A stretch of 64,000 nt of DNA from Candidatus Korarchaeum sp. (GTDB lineage Archaea > Korarchaeota > Korarchaeia > Korarchaeales > Korarchaeaceae), in contig JAJHQZ010000001.1 of the NCBI GenBank assembly GCA_020833055.1, positions 325,236-389,235 on the forward strand, written 5' to 3'. How positions within the stretch are numbered: the first letter of the stretch is position 1; every line of letters begins with the position of its first letter. The position numbers were made by a program, and so were the translations under genes. The notes under the pieces were generated by a model. It saw only the letters and a list, made by a program, of their open reading frames with translations, was not told the origin of the DNA and did not search any database. Below are positions 43,101-50,796 of the stretch, in pieces.

Positions 43101-43512
43101 TCATTTCTCCCTTGAGAGGAAGATAAGGGCTGTAGATGAGAAGGACGCTTTATCAAGAGCTCTAACCTCTCACTTCATCAGGGATATAATCGGGAACTTG
43201 AGGAAGTTCGGGCAGCAGGAGTTCAGGTGTAGCGAGTGCAACGCTAAGTACAGGAGGCCCCCGATATCCGGGAGGTGCCTCAGGTGCGGCGGCAACATAG
43301 TGCTAACAGTCCACAGGGGCACTGTGATGAAGTACCTCAAGCCCACGCTCGAGATAATAAGGAAGTACGGTATGGAAGGTTACCTCTCTCAGAGAGTGAA
43401 GTTGATAGAGAGCGAGATATACTCCTTATTCAAGGAGGAGAAAACAAATTCAGCAGATCTCTCTAAGTTCCTCTGTGATGAGAGGAAAGTCAGGCTAGTG
43501 GATTTCCTGTAG
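40159..43512 (+). CDS. polD2: DNA polymerase D large subunit (DP2)
   Basis: The catalytic subunit of the archaeal replicative D-family polymerase, 1117 residues, without an intein. It has VYYNGPIRTAGGTEGAISVL near 130-150, the double-psi beta-barrel active site HPFLHAAKRRNVDGDEDSIM near 845-865 with its acidic residues, zinc-type clusters CRKCGSRTTLFRCPNCGSPT near 614-633 and CPICGRQVNGRC, and a C-terminal CSECNAKYRR ... CLRCGGN. The small exonuclease subunit DP1 is not in this window. It is the first gene of a tight rightward replication operon; the next gene starts eight bases later. Confidence 0.97.
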   Translation: MDYFETLRRGIEELMSVARRARSLGLDPSNDVEIRLANELHERIAALFGVPEIGERVKHWLDATGSKIETAFRVISEIVPGDGIDLKINHERRAELALRVGMAIITDATVSAPIEGISKVEVKRQGGTYLSVYYNGPIRTAGGTEGAISVLMADYIRQRLGIDRYRPTQEEIERYVEEVSLYKRIAHLQYNSEPSEVRIAVSNLPVEITGPPTEKEEVSSFRNLPRVETNRVRGGAVLVINDCILQKAKKLRKIIDQIKGIGFDDSCWSWIEGKEEGSEEEAGGCPVIEPSYKYLKDAVMGRPVLSHPSRIGGFRLRYGRARNTGLASIGMNPATMYLLDSFIAVGTQVRIERPGKSAVVMPVDSIEGPTVRLKDGSVIRVDDPEEAMRVIDQVEEIIHLGDVLIGYGEFLENNHPLLPSAWVEEWWEALVRGKGFRAEVRGFEDALRVSRELGVPLHPRFTYYWEHITSEELLKLAGVIRNSEGAEIDLNGDIKRILELLGVPHRVKDGKILLDEEDWKALSYIASKLPESLEVPKYATIKLLNQYLDVKVMPKGPTKIGMRVGRPEKAKPRKMKPPVNLLFPVGNLKGSSRSLDQAYEKGSVNVEVALRLCRKCGSRTTLFRCPNCGSPTQKISFCPICGRQVNGRCQDHPNAEPVPYKSVRLNIREEVDRALGKLGEGPDILERVKGVRGLTSGSKIPEPIEKGILRAKHGLFVFKDGTVRFDAVNAVLTHFKPEEIGVSVEKLRELGYLRDVEGEDLERGDQLLELKVQDVIIPRAAAKYLVSIANYVDELLVKFYGLEPFYNLRDENDLIGHLVLTISPHTFVANLARIIGFTNADVIFAHPFLHAAKRRNVDGDEDSIMLALDALINFSREFLPSSPGGREDAPLLLVTKVDPKYIDDEVYNMEVSELPPEFYEATYKFEDPSKLKGIVETVGSRIEAGDLYPKIMGPIKTSRMDLGPLQTTYRKLETMSDKMEAHFSLERKIRAVDEKDALSRALTSHFIRDIIGNLRKFGQQEFRCSECNAKYRRPPISGRCLRCGGNIVLTVHRGTVMKYLKPTLEIIRKYGMEGYLSQRVKLIESEIYSLFKEEKTNSADLSKFLCDERKVRLVDFL

Positions 43513-43520
43513 GTGTCGCT

Positions 43521-43841
43521 ATGTTCTGGAGGAAGATAGGGGAGCTGAGGGATGGGGAGGTAGCTATACTCGGGGTCGTGATAAGCGTGTTCGAGAACTG
43601 CATAATAGTGGAGGATGGGACTGGGAAAGCGAGGGTCTATCACGATAGGGCATCTGACTTCAAGCCCAAGGATATAGTTTATGTAGTGGGCCTCCTCATA
43701 TCCTCATCCGAGGAGTTCAGGGAGGTCCAGGCATACGCAATTGCAAACCTCTCAGGAATAGATATAAGTCTGTTGAGGAGGGTAGAGTCACTGAGGAGGA
43801 AGGTGTATGAGAGAGTGGAGGGTGTGAGGGATGGCCAATAG
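43521..43841 (+). CDS. Small OB-fold protein in the replication operon
   Basis: A 106-residue protein with a single OB-fold pattern: EVAILGVVISVFENCIIVED near 14-33, GTGKARVYHD, then KPKDIVYVVGLLISS near 48-62, followed by a helical C-terminus. This resembles RPA-type or Stn1/Ten1-type single-stranded DNA-binding folds, but I cannot name a family. The ATG follows GGTGTCGCT, eight bases after DP2, and the end overlaps PCNA by 11 bases. Position suggests a replication accessory factor acting with PolD, PCNA or primase; this is inference. Confidence 0.72.
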   Translation: MFWRKIGELRDGEVAILGVVISVFENCIIVEDGTGKARVYHDRASDFKPKDIVYVVGLLISSSEEFREVQAYAIANLSGIDISLLRRVESLRRKVYERVEGVRDGQ

Positions 43842-44583
43842 GGTGGTTTTTGAGGAAGCTGGTACGTTGAAAGCTATAGTTGAGGCTGTAGAATCCTTAG
43901 TTGGTGAAGCTTCCGTAAAATTAGATCCTGATTTCGGTTTCGGGCTTCAAGCCCTCGATCCATCTAAGACAGCCATGATACAAGTCAGCCTCCCCAGGAC
44001 TTACTTCATAGAGTTCGAAGCTGAATCCACGAGGTTCTACGGTATAGATTTCACGGACCTAGCTAAGATTCTGAAGAGAGTTAAGAACAAGGAGAGAGTA
44101 GAACTGACGTTCACGGAATCCTTGATGAAGATAACGAGCATGGACGGTTATAAGAGGGTCTTCGAGTTCCCCCTTCTAGCTGGCACTCCCTTCGAGTTCA
44201 AGACGATAAAAGTGGATTTCAAGGCGAGAGCGAGGCTGGATAGCGACACGATACCGGGCGTGATAAAGGACCTGAAGATAGTGGGTTCAGATGTAGAGAT
44301 ATACATAGACAGTGAGAAAGTTGAGTTCAGGACGAACAGCGACAGGGGGAGGGCCGTAATATCGATAACTAAGGAGGATAGGGCTCTTATAGATGTCTGG
44401 GCTGAGGAACCGTCCAAGAGCCTCTACAACATGGCTTACTTGGAGAAGATGACTAAACCAGCTGATATATCTGAGGAAGCGGATATAGAGCTCAGGACGA
44501 ATGCCCCCTTGAAGCTCAGCTACCCAGTGGGGGGGATAGAGGGGGCGGGGATCACATATTACCTTGCCCACCTCCAAGTTTGA
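43831..44583 (+). CDS. pcn: PCNA sliding clamp
   Basis: A 250-residue clamp subunit. FEFPLLAG-type blocks include SLPRTYFIEFEAESTRFYGI near 52-71, DFTDLAKILKRVKNKERVEL, the interdomain part KVDFKARARLDSDTIPGVIK near 128-147, and the C-terminal TNAPLKLSYPVGGIEGAGIT then YYLAHLQV. The clamp tethers polymerase, FEN1 and ligase. It overlaps the OB-fold gene upstream and priL downstream (20 bases). Confidence 0.95.
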   Translation: MANRVVFEEAGTLKAIVEAVESLVGEASVKLDPDFGFGLQALDPSKTAMIQVSLPRTYFIEFEAESTRFYGIDFTDLAKILKRVKNKERVELTFTESLMKITSMDGYKRVFEFPLLAGTPFEFKTIKVDFKARARLDSDTIPGVIKDLKIVGSDVEIYIDSEKVEFRTNSDRGRAVISITKEDRALIDVWAEEPSKSLYNMAYLEKMTKPADISEEADIELRTNAPLKLSYPVGGIEGAGITYYLAHLQV

Positions 44584-45454
44584 GCTCCCCTTCTCGAAGG
44601 CTGCAGCTGAATTACTGAAGGACATGACTTTAGAGGACTTAGCTGAGGATCCTATGCTGGAGGAAGTCAGGAAACTCGCTAGAGAGAGGCTAATGATAGC
44701 TATAAGGGGGAAGGGGTTCCACGCAGAGAGGAGCCAGCCCCTAGAAGTTTACTCATTCGTCGCGGCTAAGTTGATAGCAGCCGCAGCAGGTAGGAATGTG
44801 CTAGCTAGATTAGCTAATTACGAAGCTAAGAGGTTCATGAAGAAGTGCCAGAGTATGAGCTTGGATCAGCTCAGAGCAATAGCTAGGGAGCTGGGTATCG
44901 AGCTGAAGGGCGATGGGGAGCTCTGGATGGACTTAGCTAGTTACTTGAGGGGAGCATCTAAGATAGGGGGAGCGAGGTGGAGGTTAGTGAACAGGGTAGT
45001 CTCTAGGGGCTTCGTCCTGATAGATGAGTACGAGCTCGGGAGGATCTTAGCGGAGTACGTCAGGGAGAACGTGATGAATACACCTCAAGTAGAACTACCA
45101 GATAGGCTTAAGAGGATAGCTGATGAGATCTCAGAGATCTCCTCGAGATCGAGGAGGCCCGTGGATACTAAGGGGGATGAGTTACCTCCCTGCATAGAGG
45201 AGCTCGTAGAGAAGGTGAAGAGGGGGGAGAACGTGAGCCATCAAGCTAGGTTCACTCTGGCTTCATTCCTACTCAGCAGGGGATGGAAGGAGGAGAGAGT
45301 GATAGATTTGTTCAGGTCCCTCCCAGATTTCAGCGAGAAGGTAACGACGTATCAAGTCTCACATATAGCTAAGAGGAGATATAAGCCCCCAAGCTGCGAT
45401 ACTATGAGGGAGTGGGGCCTCTGCCCCGGGGATTGCGGGAGGAGGAGGGTCTGA
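44564..45454 (+). CDS. priL: DNA primase large subunit PriL
   Basis: The regulatory, Fe-S-containing subunit of archaeal/eukaryal primase, 296 residues. The N-terminal part has LPFSKAAAELLKDMTLEDLA; the C-terminal Fe-S domain has LPPCIEELVEKVKRGENVSH then QARFTLASFLL, followed by CDTMREWGLCPGDCG at the end, giving the four cluster cysteines. The start lies inside pcn and the end overlaps the priS frame by 43 bases if that starts at its first GTG. Confidence 0.93.
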   Translation: MPTSKFELPFSKAAAELLKDMTLEDLAEDPMLEEVRKLARERLMIAIRGKGFHAERSQPLEVYSFVAAKLIAAAAGRNVLARLANYEAKRFMKKCQSMSLDQLRAIARELGIELKGDGELWMDLASYLRGASKIGGARWRLVNRVVSRGFVLIDEYELGRILAEYVRENVMNTPQVELPDRLKRIADEISEISSRSRRPVDTKGDELPPCIEELVEKVKRGENVSHQARFTLASFLLSRGWKEERVIDLFRSLPDFSEKVTTYQVSHIAKRRYKPPSCDTMREWGLCPGDCGRRRV

Positions 45455-46551
45455 TAGAGGAGCTCTTCAGGTCTTACTACAGGTCGATGAGGGGAGCCAT
45501 ATATGTGAAGGACGTAGCTAAGAGGGAGTTCATGTTCAGGGGGTTCGATGGGAAGGTGAGGAGGCACATATCATTCAGGGATCTGGAGGAGTTGAGGAGG
45601 CACTTGATATACGAGCCCCCTCTCGATGCTTACTACAGCGTCTCACTCTACGAGAGGCCGGAGGCTGAGATGGAGGACAAGGGCAGGATAAAAGCGGATC
45701 TACTCTTCGATATAGATTCCAGCGATCTGAGGGATGAGGGATGCGAGAGGGGATCTATATGGAGATGTAAGAACTGCGGTAAATCCGGGATGGGGCTCAG
45801 CCCTCAGAGCTGCCCTAATTGCGGTTCCGATAAGTTGGAGGTGAACCACTGGTTGAACGAGAGGTGCATAGAGGTGAGCAAGGAGGAAGTAAGGAAGCTG
45901 ATAGATGTGCTGACGCAGGACTTTGGCGTAGATCCCGATTGGATCCTGATAGCTTACACTGGGAACAGGGGGTTCCACGTCAGAGTGACTGAGGGCCCCT
46001 TGACACTACTAGGGAAGGAGGAGAGGAGGGAGATCGCTCAATACGTCATGGCGAGCGGCTTAGATATTTCAAGCTTCATAATCCCAGATGGTAGGGGATT
46101 CAGGATAGATCAGAGGAACGGTCACGTAGCTAGGGCCCTAAAATACATAGGGGAGCCCAGGGTGAGTTCGAGGGATAGGAGGAGGATGGAAGAGCTCTTA
46201 AAGAGCTCGATAGAGAGAGTGAGAGTTAAGGTAGATTGGATGGTCACCATGGACACCGGGAGGCTGACTAGGATACCCAATAGCTTGCACGGTAAGACCG
46301 GTTTCAGGGCGCTCAGCTTGACTTTGGATGAGTATAGGAGGATGAACCCATTCAAAGACGCTATAGGCCTTCCAGCTGAGCCTGAGATGAAAGTGAGGAT
46401 CAAGATGAGAGTACCTGCTTTCAGGATGAGGGATGAGAGCTTCGGGCCTTACGATGAGGGTGAGGAGCAAGTCCTACCAGCTCACGCAGCTGTCTTCTTG
46501 ATATTGAGGGGAAGAGCCGATCCGATGGAAGGTAATGGTCTTGAAGTATAG
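45412..46551 (+). CDS. priS: DNA primase catalytic subunit PriS
   Basis: The AEP-type polymerase subunit that makes primers. EELFRSYYRSM near the start, FRDLEELRRHLIYEPPLDAY near 54-73, the catalytic ADLLFDIDSSD near 98-108 with its DxD, a zinc site CKNCGKSG ... CPNCGSDK and GNRGFHVRV near 185-193 identify it. The start is uncertain: GTG at 45412 gives 379 residues, TTG at 45433 is an alternative, and all fall inside the end of priL. The 3' end overlaps the GINS gene by 17 bases. Confidence 0.93.
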   Translation: MGPLPRGLREEEGLIEELFRSYYRSMRGAIYVKDVAKREFMFRGFDGKVRRHISFRDLEELRRHLIYEPPLDAYYSVSLYERPEAEMEDKGRIKADLLFDIDSSDLRDEGCERGSIWRCKNCGKSGMGLSPQSCPNCGSDKLEVNHWLNERCIEVSKEEVRKLIDVLTQDFGVDPDWILIAYTGNRGFHVRVTEGPLTLLGKEERREIAQYVMASGLDISSFIIPDGRGFRIDQRNGHVARALKYIGEPRVSSRDRRRMEELLKSSIERVRVKVDWMVTMDTGRLTRIPNSLHGKTGFRALSLTLDEYRRMNPFKDAIGLPAEPEMKVRIKMRVPAFRMRDESFGPYDEGEEQVLPAHAAVFLILRGRADPMEGNGLEV

Positions 46552-47032
46552 GGATATAATAAGGGAGGTAATCCTAGCTATCTCGGAGGGTAAAGTGAGC
46601 CCCTCCCTAATAGCAGAGATAAAGGCCGCTGAGGAATCCCTATCTAAGGACCTACCGAAGGGCTTGGAGGGGAGGGTCTACGCTAGAGCTTCGGAGGTCC
46701 TGAGGAACCTGAGGGTAGAGCTAGAGAACTCGATGAAGCTTATGGATCTATTCATCAAAGCAGCTTACGGGGCTGAGCTAGAGCCGATCGAGAGGAAGAT
46801 TAAGGCCGATGAAGTAGTTAAGGAGGTAGTTGAGGAGAGGGCTTACGGGCCCCTCGGTTCCATGGCCATGTCACTAGTAACGTTTAAAACTCAAGTACCC
46901 AAGTTCGTTGGTGTGGACATGAGGATATACGGTCCCTTCTCAGAGGGTGACATCGCGTTGATACCTGAGGAGAACGCTCAAGCCCTCAAGTCTAGCGGGG
47001 CTGTGGAGGTGATGGAGGATGCAAGTCCCTGA
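46535..47032 (+). CDS. GINS complex subunit (Gins15/Gins51-type)
   Basis: A 165-residue protein. The N-terminal 115 residues are helical (A domain), and the last 50 form the small beta B domain with KTQVPKFVGVDMRIYGPFSE near 118-137 and GDIALIPEENAQALKSSGAV. The order A then B is that of Gins51/Sld5-Psf1-type archaeal subunits. GINS joins MCM and Cdc45/GAN in the replicative helicase. No MCM or second GINS subunit is in the window. It overlaps eL42 by 14 bases. Confidence 0.85.
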   Translation: MVLKYRDIIREVILAISEGKVSPSLIAEIKAAEESLSKDLPKGLEGRVYARASEVLRNLRVELENSMKLMDLFIKAAYGAELEPIERKIKADEVVKEVVEERAYGPLGSMAMSLVTFKTQVPKFVGVDMRIYGPFSEGDIALIPEENAQALKSSGAVEVMEDASP

Positions 47033-47297
47033 GAAGATCAACACTTACTGCCCTAGGTGTAAGAAGCACACCCCTCACAAGGTCTCCATCTACAAGGCTG
47101 GCAGGGCGAGGAAGCTCTCGTGGGGCCAGAGGCAGTTGGAGAGGAAGAGGAGGGGTTACGGTGGCGAGCCCAGGGGGATGCTCAGGAGGAAAGCTAAAAC
47201 TACTAAGAAGGCTTTGCTGGTCCTGACATGCGAGGAGTGCGGCAGGAAAGTTATGAGGAACTTGGGAAGACTGGCGAAGGTTGAGATACAGAGGTGA
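47019..47297 (+). CDS. rpl44e: Large subunit ribosomal protein eL42 (L44e)
   Basis: 92 residues with the eL42 pattern: [20 protein letters not shown] near 5-24, [20 protein letters not shown] near 49-68 and [20 protein letters not shown] near the end. The two CxxC pairs bind zinc, and the protein lies at the E site of the 50S subunit. Its start is inside the GINS gene. eL42-eS27-aIF2-alpha is a common archaeal string. Confidence 0.95.
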   Translation: MQVPEKINTYCPRCKKHTPHKVSIYKAGRARKLSWGQRQLERKRRGYGGEPRGMLRRKAKTTKKALLVLTCEECGRKVMRNLGRLAKVEIQR

Positions 47298-47301
47298 TCG
47301 C

Positions 47302-47502
47302 ATGAGGGAGCTAATCCCCTTACCCAAGAGCTACTTCGTTAGAGTTAGATGTCCCAAGTGCGGGAACGAGCAGATAATATTCTCGCACGTATCCAGAGTA
47401 GTCAGGTGCCAGGTCTGCGATGAGGTCCTAGCGAGGCCCAGGGGAGGGAAGGCCGAGATCTTAGCCCCTCAGATGGAGAAATTGGGGGCTAGAAGCTACT
47501 AA
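47302..47502 (+). CDS. rps27e: Small subunit ribosomal protein eS27
   Basis: A 66-residue zinc-ribbon protein with [20 protein letters not shown] near 6-25 and [20 protein letters not shown] near 33-52, the eS27 hallmark. GAGGTGATCGC precedes the ATG at 47302, so I reject the TTG at 47281. In many archaea aIF2-alpha follows directly; here a sulfur cassette of four genes comes between. Confidence 0.95.
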   Translation: MRELIPLPKSYFVRVRCPKCGNEQIIFSHVSRVVRCQVCDEVLARPRGGKAEILAPQMEKLGARSY

Positions 47503-47617
47503 TCTTTTCCTTTAGGGGATTTTGATCTCAGCTCATTATGATCCGCAGCAGTAATCCATCTGAACATTTGCTCAGTTTAGCTTAAATCTGAGTGAGATCA
47601 AGCTCATCGGTGATAGC

Positions 47618-47854
47618 TTGGAGAAGCCCAGCGTAACTGTAGATGCCAGGGGTCTAACGTGCCCCGGCCCCCTGACTAATCTGATAAAGGCCTATAGGAA
47701 GGCCAATGTGGGCGATATAATAGAGGTTTTAGCGACAGACCCAGGATTCAAGCCGGACTTAGAGGCTTGGGCTAGGAGGACTGAGAACGAGATAATAAGC
47801 GTATCAGAGGAAGGAGGAGTTATAAGAGCCCTGATAAGGGTCAAGAAGAAGTAG
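47618..47854 (+). CDS. tusA: TusA-family sulfur carrier protein
   Basis: A 78-residue TusA/SirA-like protein. VDARGLTCPGPLTNLIKAYR near 8-27 contains the sulfur-carrying Cys of the CPxP motif, with Gly in the third position as in many archaeal members. TusA proteins carry persulfide sulfur between enzymes. The TTG start at 47618 follows GGTGATAGC. It begins a rightward set with an SQR-like flavoprotein and DUF1641 protein and is near a DsrE2 gene. Confidence 0.9.
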   Translation: MEKPSVTVDARGLTCPGPLTNLIKAYRKANVGDIIEVLATDPGFKPDLEAWARRTENEIISVSEEGGVIRALIRVKKK

Positions 47855-47863
47855 GGGATTCCC

Positions 47864-48994
47864 ATGAAAGTCCTCGTGATCGGAGGGGGAGATGGAGGTA
47901 CTATATTCGCTAATAGGCTGGCTAGAAGGGCCCCCAGGGATGTGGAGATAGAGGTAATAGATAAGTCGGATGTGCACTACTACCAGCCCGGCTTCCTCTT
48001 CGTAGCAATAGGGGAGAGCAGTAGGGAGAGGATAAGCAAGAGCAGGAGCAAGATATACAGCAGGGGTGTGAAGTTCACGCGGGCTGAGGTTGAGAAGGTA
48101 GATCTGGATGATAGGAAGGTGAGGCTGAAGGGAGGGGAATTGAGGAGTTACGATTATTTAGTAATTTCCACTGGCTCAGTAATGAATTACGATGATATTC
48201 CCGGATTCATGGGTAATGTAGATCACTTCTGGACGTTAGAAGACGCTGAGAAGCTCCACAGAAAGGTGAAGGAGTTCAAAGGGGGGAAGGTGGTAGTCGG
48301 GATAGGGGGCCTAACTTATAAGTGTCCCGTAGCCCCCCTTGAGATAGCTTTCCTCTTGGACGATTACTTCAGGGCCAAGGGGATGAGGGAGAAGGTCGAT
48401 ATGAAGTTCATCTCTCCCCTGGAGAGGCCATACGGCCCCAGGTTGCTCAATAGGGTGATAGTCGAGGAGATGAAGAGGAGGAATATAGAGCCAATCACTT
48501 TCTTCACTGTCGATAGGGTGGATGGCGAGAGCAGGAAAGTGATATCTATGGAGGGGGATTCCCTCGATTACGATCTCCTAGTGCTATCACCTCCCCATAG
48601 AGGCGCTGATCTGATCTTCAACTCCGGAATAGGGGATGATGAAGGCTGGATACCAGTGGATAAGCACTACCTGAATGTGAAGGGCTACGATGATGCCTTC
48701 GCGATAGGGGATGCTACAAACCTCCCGGTCCCGAAGACCGGGGTCATAGCTCACTTCGAAGCTTCCACTGTAGCTGATAACATATACTACGAGATAAACG
48801 GGCTGGAGAGGAGGAGCCTCTTCGATGGACAGAGCTTCTGCATAATAGAGATGGGGAGGGAGCTGGCATCAGCTCAGGTCTCCAACTATTATTATACGGA
48901 AGCTCCCGGGCTGATACCGACTAGAGTGCTCCATCTAGCTAAGTTGGCTATGAACACAATGTACTGGACCTGCATATTAGGGGGCTATATATGA
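47864..48994 (+). CDS. SQR-like FAD/NAD(P) flavoprotein (sulfide:quinone oxidoreductase family)
   Basis: 376 residues. The FAD-binding start MKVLVIGGGDGGTIFANRLA, the STGSVMNYDDIPGF block near 104-117, IGGLTYKCPVAPLEIAFLLD near 147-166 and the second FAD motif YDDAFAIGDATNLPVPKTG near 274-292 match the SQR-type branch of two-dinucleotide-binding flavoproteins. Cys155 of YKCPVAP is the conserved redox Cys; a second candidate is in WTCILGGYI at the C-terminus. Some relatives oxidise sulfide to quinone, others act on carriers. Next to TusA, DUF1641 and DsrE2, a role in sulfur transfer or persulfide redox is likely but not proven. Confidence 0.82.
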   Translation: MKVLVIGGGDGGTIFANRLARRAPRDVEIEVIDKSDVHYYQPGFLFVAIGESSRERISKSRSKIYSRGVKFTRAEVEKVDLDDRKVRLKGGELRSYDYLVISTGSVMNYDDIPGFMGNVDHFWTLEDAEKLHRKVKEFKGGKVVVGIGGLTYKCPVAPLEIAFLLDDYFRAKGMREKVDMKFISPLERPYGPRLLNRVIVEEMKRRNIEPITFFTVDRVDGESRKVISMEGDSLDYDLLVLSPPHRGADLIFNSGIGDDEGWIPVDKHYLNVKGYDDAFAIGDATNLPVPKTGVIAHFEASTVADNIYYEINGLERRSLFDGQSFCIIEMGRELASAQVSNYYYTEAPGLIPTRVLHLAKLAMNTMYWTCILGGYI

Positions 48995-49004
48995 GGTGAT
49001 CCCG

Positions 49005-49424
49005 ATGAGCGGGAAGTTGGAGGAGATATTTTCGGATGAGAAGAATGTTGAGAAGTTCAAGCAGTTCATTGAGAAGTTAGATAACCTAAATTACATTCTG
49101 GACAGGCTGGAGCTCTTCCTGGGCTCAGGGATGATCGATGAGCTGCTCGGGATGCTCTTCTCCCTCATGGCCCTAGAGAGGGCTTTCATGAAGGAGGAGA
49201 TGATAGAGGAACTATCTGAGCTCTCCGCTAGGCTCACTTTCCTGATCTCACCTAAATGCATGTCAGAACTGAGGGAGGCCTTCGATAGCAAGGAGAGCTT
49301 GGGTCTAATAGGTTTAATGAGGAAGATGAGGGACCCCGACGTCCAGAGGGGGCTAGCTATAGTAATGGATATCCTCAAGGTGATTGGGAAGTGCAACAAG
49401 GAGTGCCAGTCCAGGAGGGAATAA
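49005..49424 (+). CDS. DUF1641 protein
   Basis: A 139-residue, helical protein of the DUF1641 type, often encoded beside SQR-like flavoproteins or formate dehydrogenases. The repeated pattern LDRLELFLGSGMIDELLGML near 32-51 and the MRKMRDPDVQRGLAIVMDIL stretch near 108-127 are characteristic. The C-terminal CNKECQ holds two Cys. GAGGTGATCCCG precedes the ATG at 49005, preferred over GTG at 48996. Function is unknown; the pairing suggests a subunit or regulator of the flavoprotein. Confidence 0.8.
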   Translation: MSGKLEEIFSDEKNVEKFKQFIEKLDNLNYILDRLELFLGSGMIDELLGMLFSLMALERAFMKEEMIEELSELSARLTFLISPKCMSELREAFDSKESLGLIGLMRKMRDPDVQRGLAIVMDILKVIGKCNKECQSRRE

Positions 49425-49428
49425 AAAT

Positions 49429-49896
49429 TCAGATGAAGAGGACTATGGCATCCTCAGATGCCATCTCCAGGAAAGTTGTGGCTCCGACTATATCATCGAC
49501 TTCATCTATCAACTGCTCCCTCTTCAGCCCCATCAGCTCGACTGTATTCGAGCAGGCGTAGAACTTAACCCCTAGCTCCTTGCACTCCTTTATCATATCC
49601 CTTATTGACGCCATCTTTATCCCCTCTATCCTCTTCTTCATCATGCTAGTCGCTAGTGAAGTCATCCCGGGGAGGATTCCGAGTATATTGGGCATCCCTA
49701 AAGCCGGATTCCCCACTGGAGATATCTTCAGCTTATCCACGGTATCCTTCCTTATTATGTTGAGCCCCCAGAAGGTGAAGAAGACGCCCACCTCGAGCCC
49801 CATAGCAGCGCCCACTTGAGCCAATATAAGGGGAGGATACGCCATATCTAGTGTGCCCTTGCTCGCTATTATGAGCAACTTCTTGGCCTTACCCAT
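49429..49896 (-). CDS. dsrE2: DsrE2-type DsrE/DsrF-like sulfur-transfer protein
   Basis: A 155-residue DsrE2-like protein. KLLIIASKGTLDMAYPPLIL near 6-25 and VGVFFTFWGLNIIRKDT near 36-52 form the family start, and KFYACSNTVELMGLKREQL near 110-128 holds the conserved Cys that carries sulfur. It is convergent with the TusA-SQR-DUF1641 set, with four bases between stops. TusA and DsrE2 are known partners in persulfide relay in sulfur-oxidising microbes. The ATG follows AGGTGATCCC. Confidence 0.87.
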   Translation of the reverse strand: MGKAKKLLIIASKGTLDMAYPPLILAQVGAAMGLEVGVFFTFWGLNIIRKDTVDKLKISPVGNPALGMPNILGILPGMTSLATSMMKKRIEGIKMASIRDMIKECKELGVKFYACSNTVELMGLKREQLIDEVDDIVGATTFLEMASEDAIVLFI

Positions 49897-49956
49897 GGGA
49901 TCACCTAACTTTCCTGAGGGCTCCCGCTAAAACCTTTGTAGAACGCATGTACGCAA

Positions 49957-49966
49957 CTTTAATAAC
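49957..49966 (+). promoter_or_regulatory. TATA box for aIF2-alpha
   Basis: CTTTAATAAC lies 30-39 bases before the ATG at 49996. AGGGGTG at 49984-49990 is the Shine-Dalgarno site and rules against the GTG at 49990. Confidence 0.5.
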
Positions 49967-49995
49967 TCCGGGTTCAGGAGCTCAGGGGTGTGAAG

Positions 49996-50796
49996 ATGAG
50001 CTCCTCACCTTTCCCGAAGAGGAACGATCTAGTAGTAGCTACTGTCAAGTCAGTTGAGGAGCACGGAGTCACCGTGAGCCTCGATGAGTACGATGGGCTT
50101 GAAGCTTACATACCCAGGAGCCACGTGGCCTCCGGGAGGATAAAGGACATAAGGGATTTCGTTAAGGAGGGAGATAAAGTAGTTGGGAGGGTCATAAGGG
50201 CTGATAGGAGGCTAGGGCAGGTAGATCTGAGCTTGAGGTATGTGAGCGAGACTGAGAGGAGGGAGAAGCTCGAGGAATGGAAGGAGAGGAATAGAGTCCT
50301 ATCCATGCTCAAGTTAGCTGCCCAGAGGGCGGGCTATCAGGATGCCGATAGCGTCGCTAGGGAATCTTACGAGAGGCTGCAAGCTTACTACAAGAACCCC
50401 CTGGATGCCCTCGAGGATGTGATATACGAGGGGCCGGAGCCCCTGATTAAAGCGGGTGTCGATAAGAAGCTCGCTGAAGAGCTGAAAGCTATAGTAGAGG
50501 GGCAGTTGAAGCCACCTATATACGTGAAGGACCTCGTGGTCAAGGTAGTGAGTTACGCGAGCGATGGTGTTGAGAGAGTCAGGAGGATACTGAGCAGGGG
50601 GCTGGAGGCATCATCCGGGGCTGATGTAGATATATACGCAGCCGGAGCCCCTAGGTACGTGATATCCATAAGGTCCAGGGATCCGAAGGTTGTTAAGAGG
50701 GCGGCCAGTAGCATAATTAGGGCTATGGAGAGGGAGGTAGGGGCCAGCGATCACCTCGAGTTAGTCGAGGAGAGGGAGAGGAGGAAGAGGGCATGA
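49996..50796 (+). CDS. aif2a: Translation initiation factor aIF2 alpha subunit
   Basis: 266 residues. The N-terminal S1/OB domain has LVVATVKSVEEHGVTVSLDE near 12-31, EAYIPRSHVASGRIKDIRDF and GQVDLSLRYV near 75-84, where the eukaryal Ser51 phosphosite region aligns with SHVASGRIKD. A helical domain and a C-terminal alpha/beta domain (GADVDIYAAGAPRYVISIRS) follow. It helps aIF2 bind initiator tRNA. Nop10, usual downstream partner in archaea, is not seen after it. Confidence 0.95.
   Translation: MSSSPFPKRNDLVVATVKSVEEHGVTVSLDEYDGLEAYIPRSHVASGRIKDIRDFVKEGDKVVGRVIRADRRLGQVDLSLRYVSETERREKLEEWKERNRVLSMLKLAAQRAGYQDADSVARESYERLQAYYKNPLDALEDVIYEGPEPLIKAGVDKKLAEELKAIVEGQLKPPIYVKDLVVKVVSYASDGVERVRRILSRGLEASSGADVDIYAAGAPRYVISIRSRDPKVVKRAASSIIRAMEREVGASDHLELVEERERRKRA

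Noticed and set aside
40159-43512. Intein in PolD large subunit
   Set aside because: Length and continuous motifs match an intein-free protein; the active site block NVDGDED is uninterrupted.
45352-45460. Frameshift between priL and priS
   Set aside because: Both frames are complete with all expected motifs; the overlap is ordinary translational coupling.
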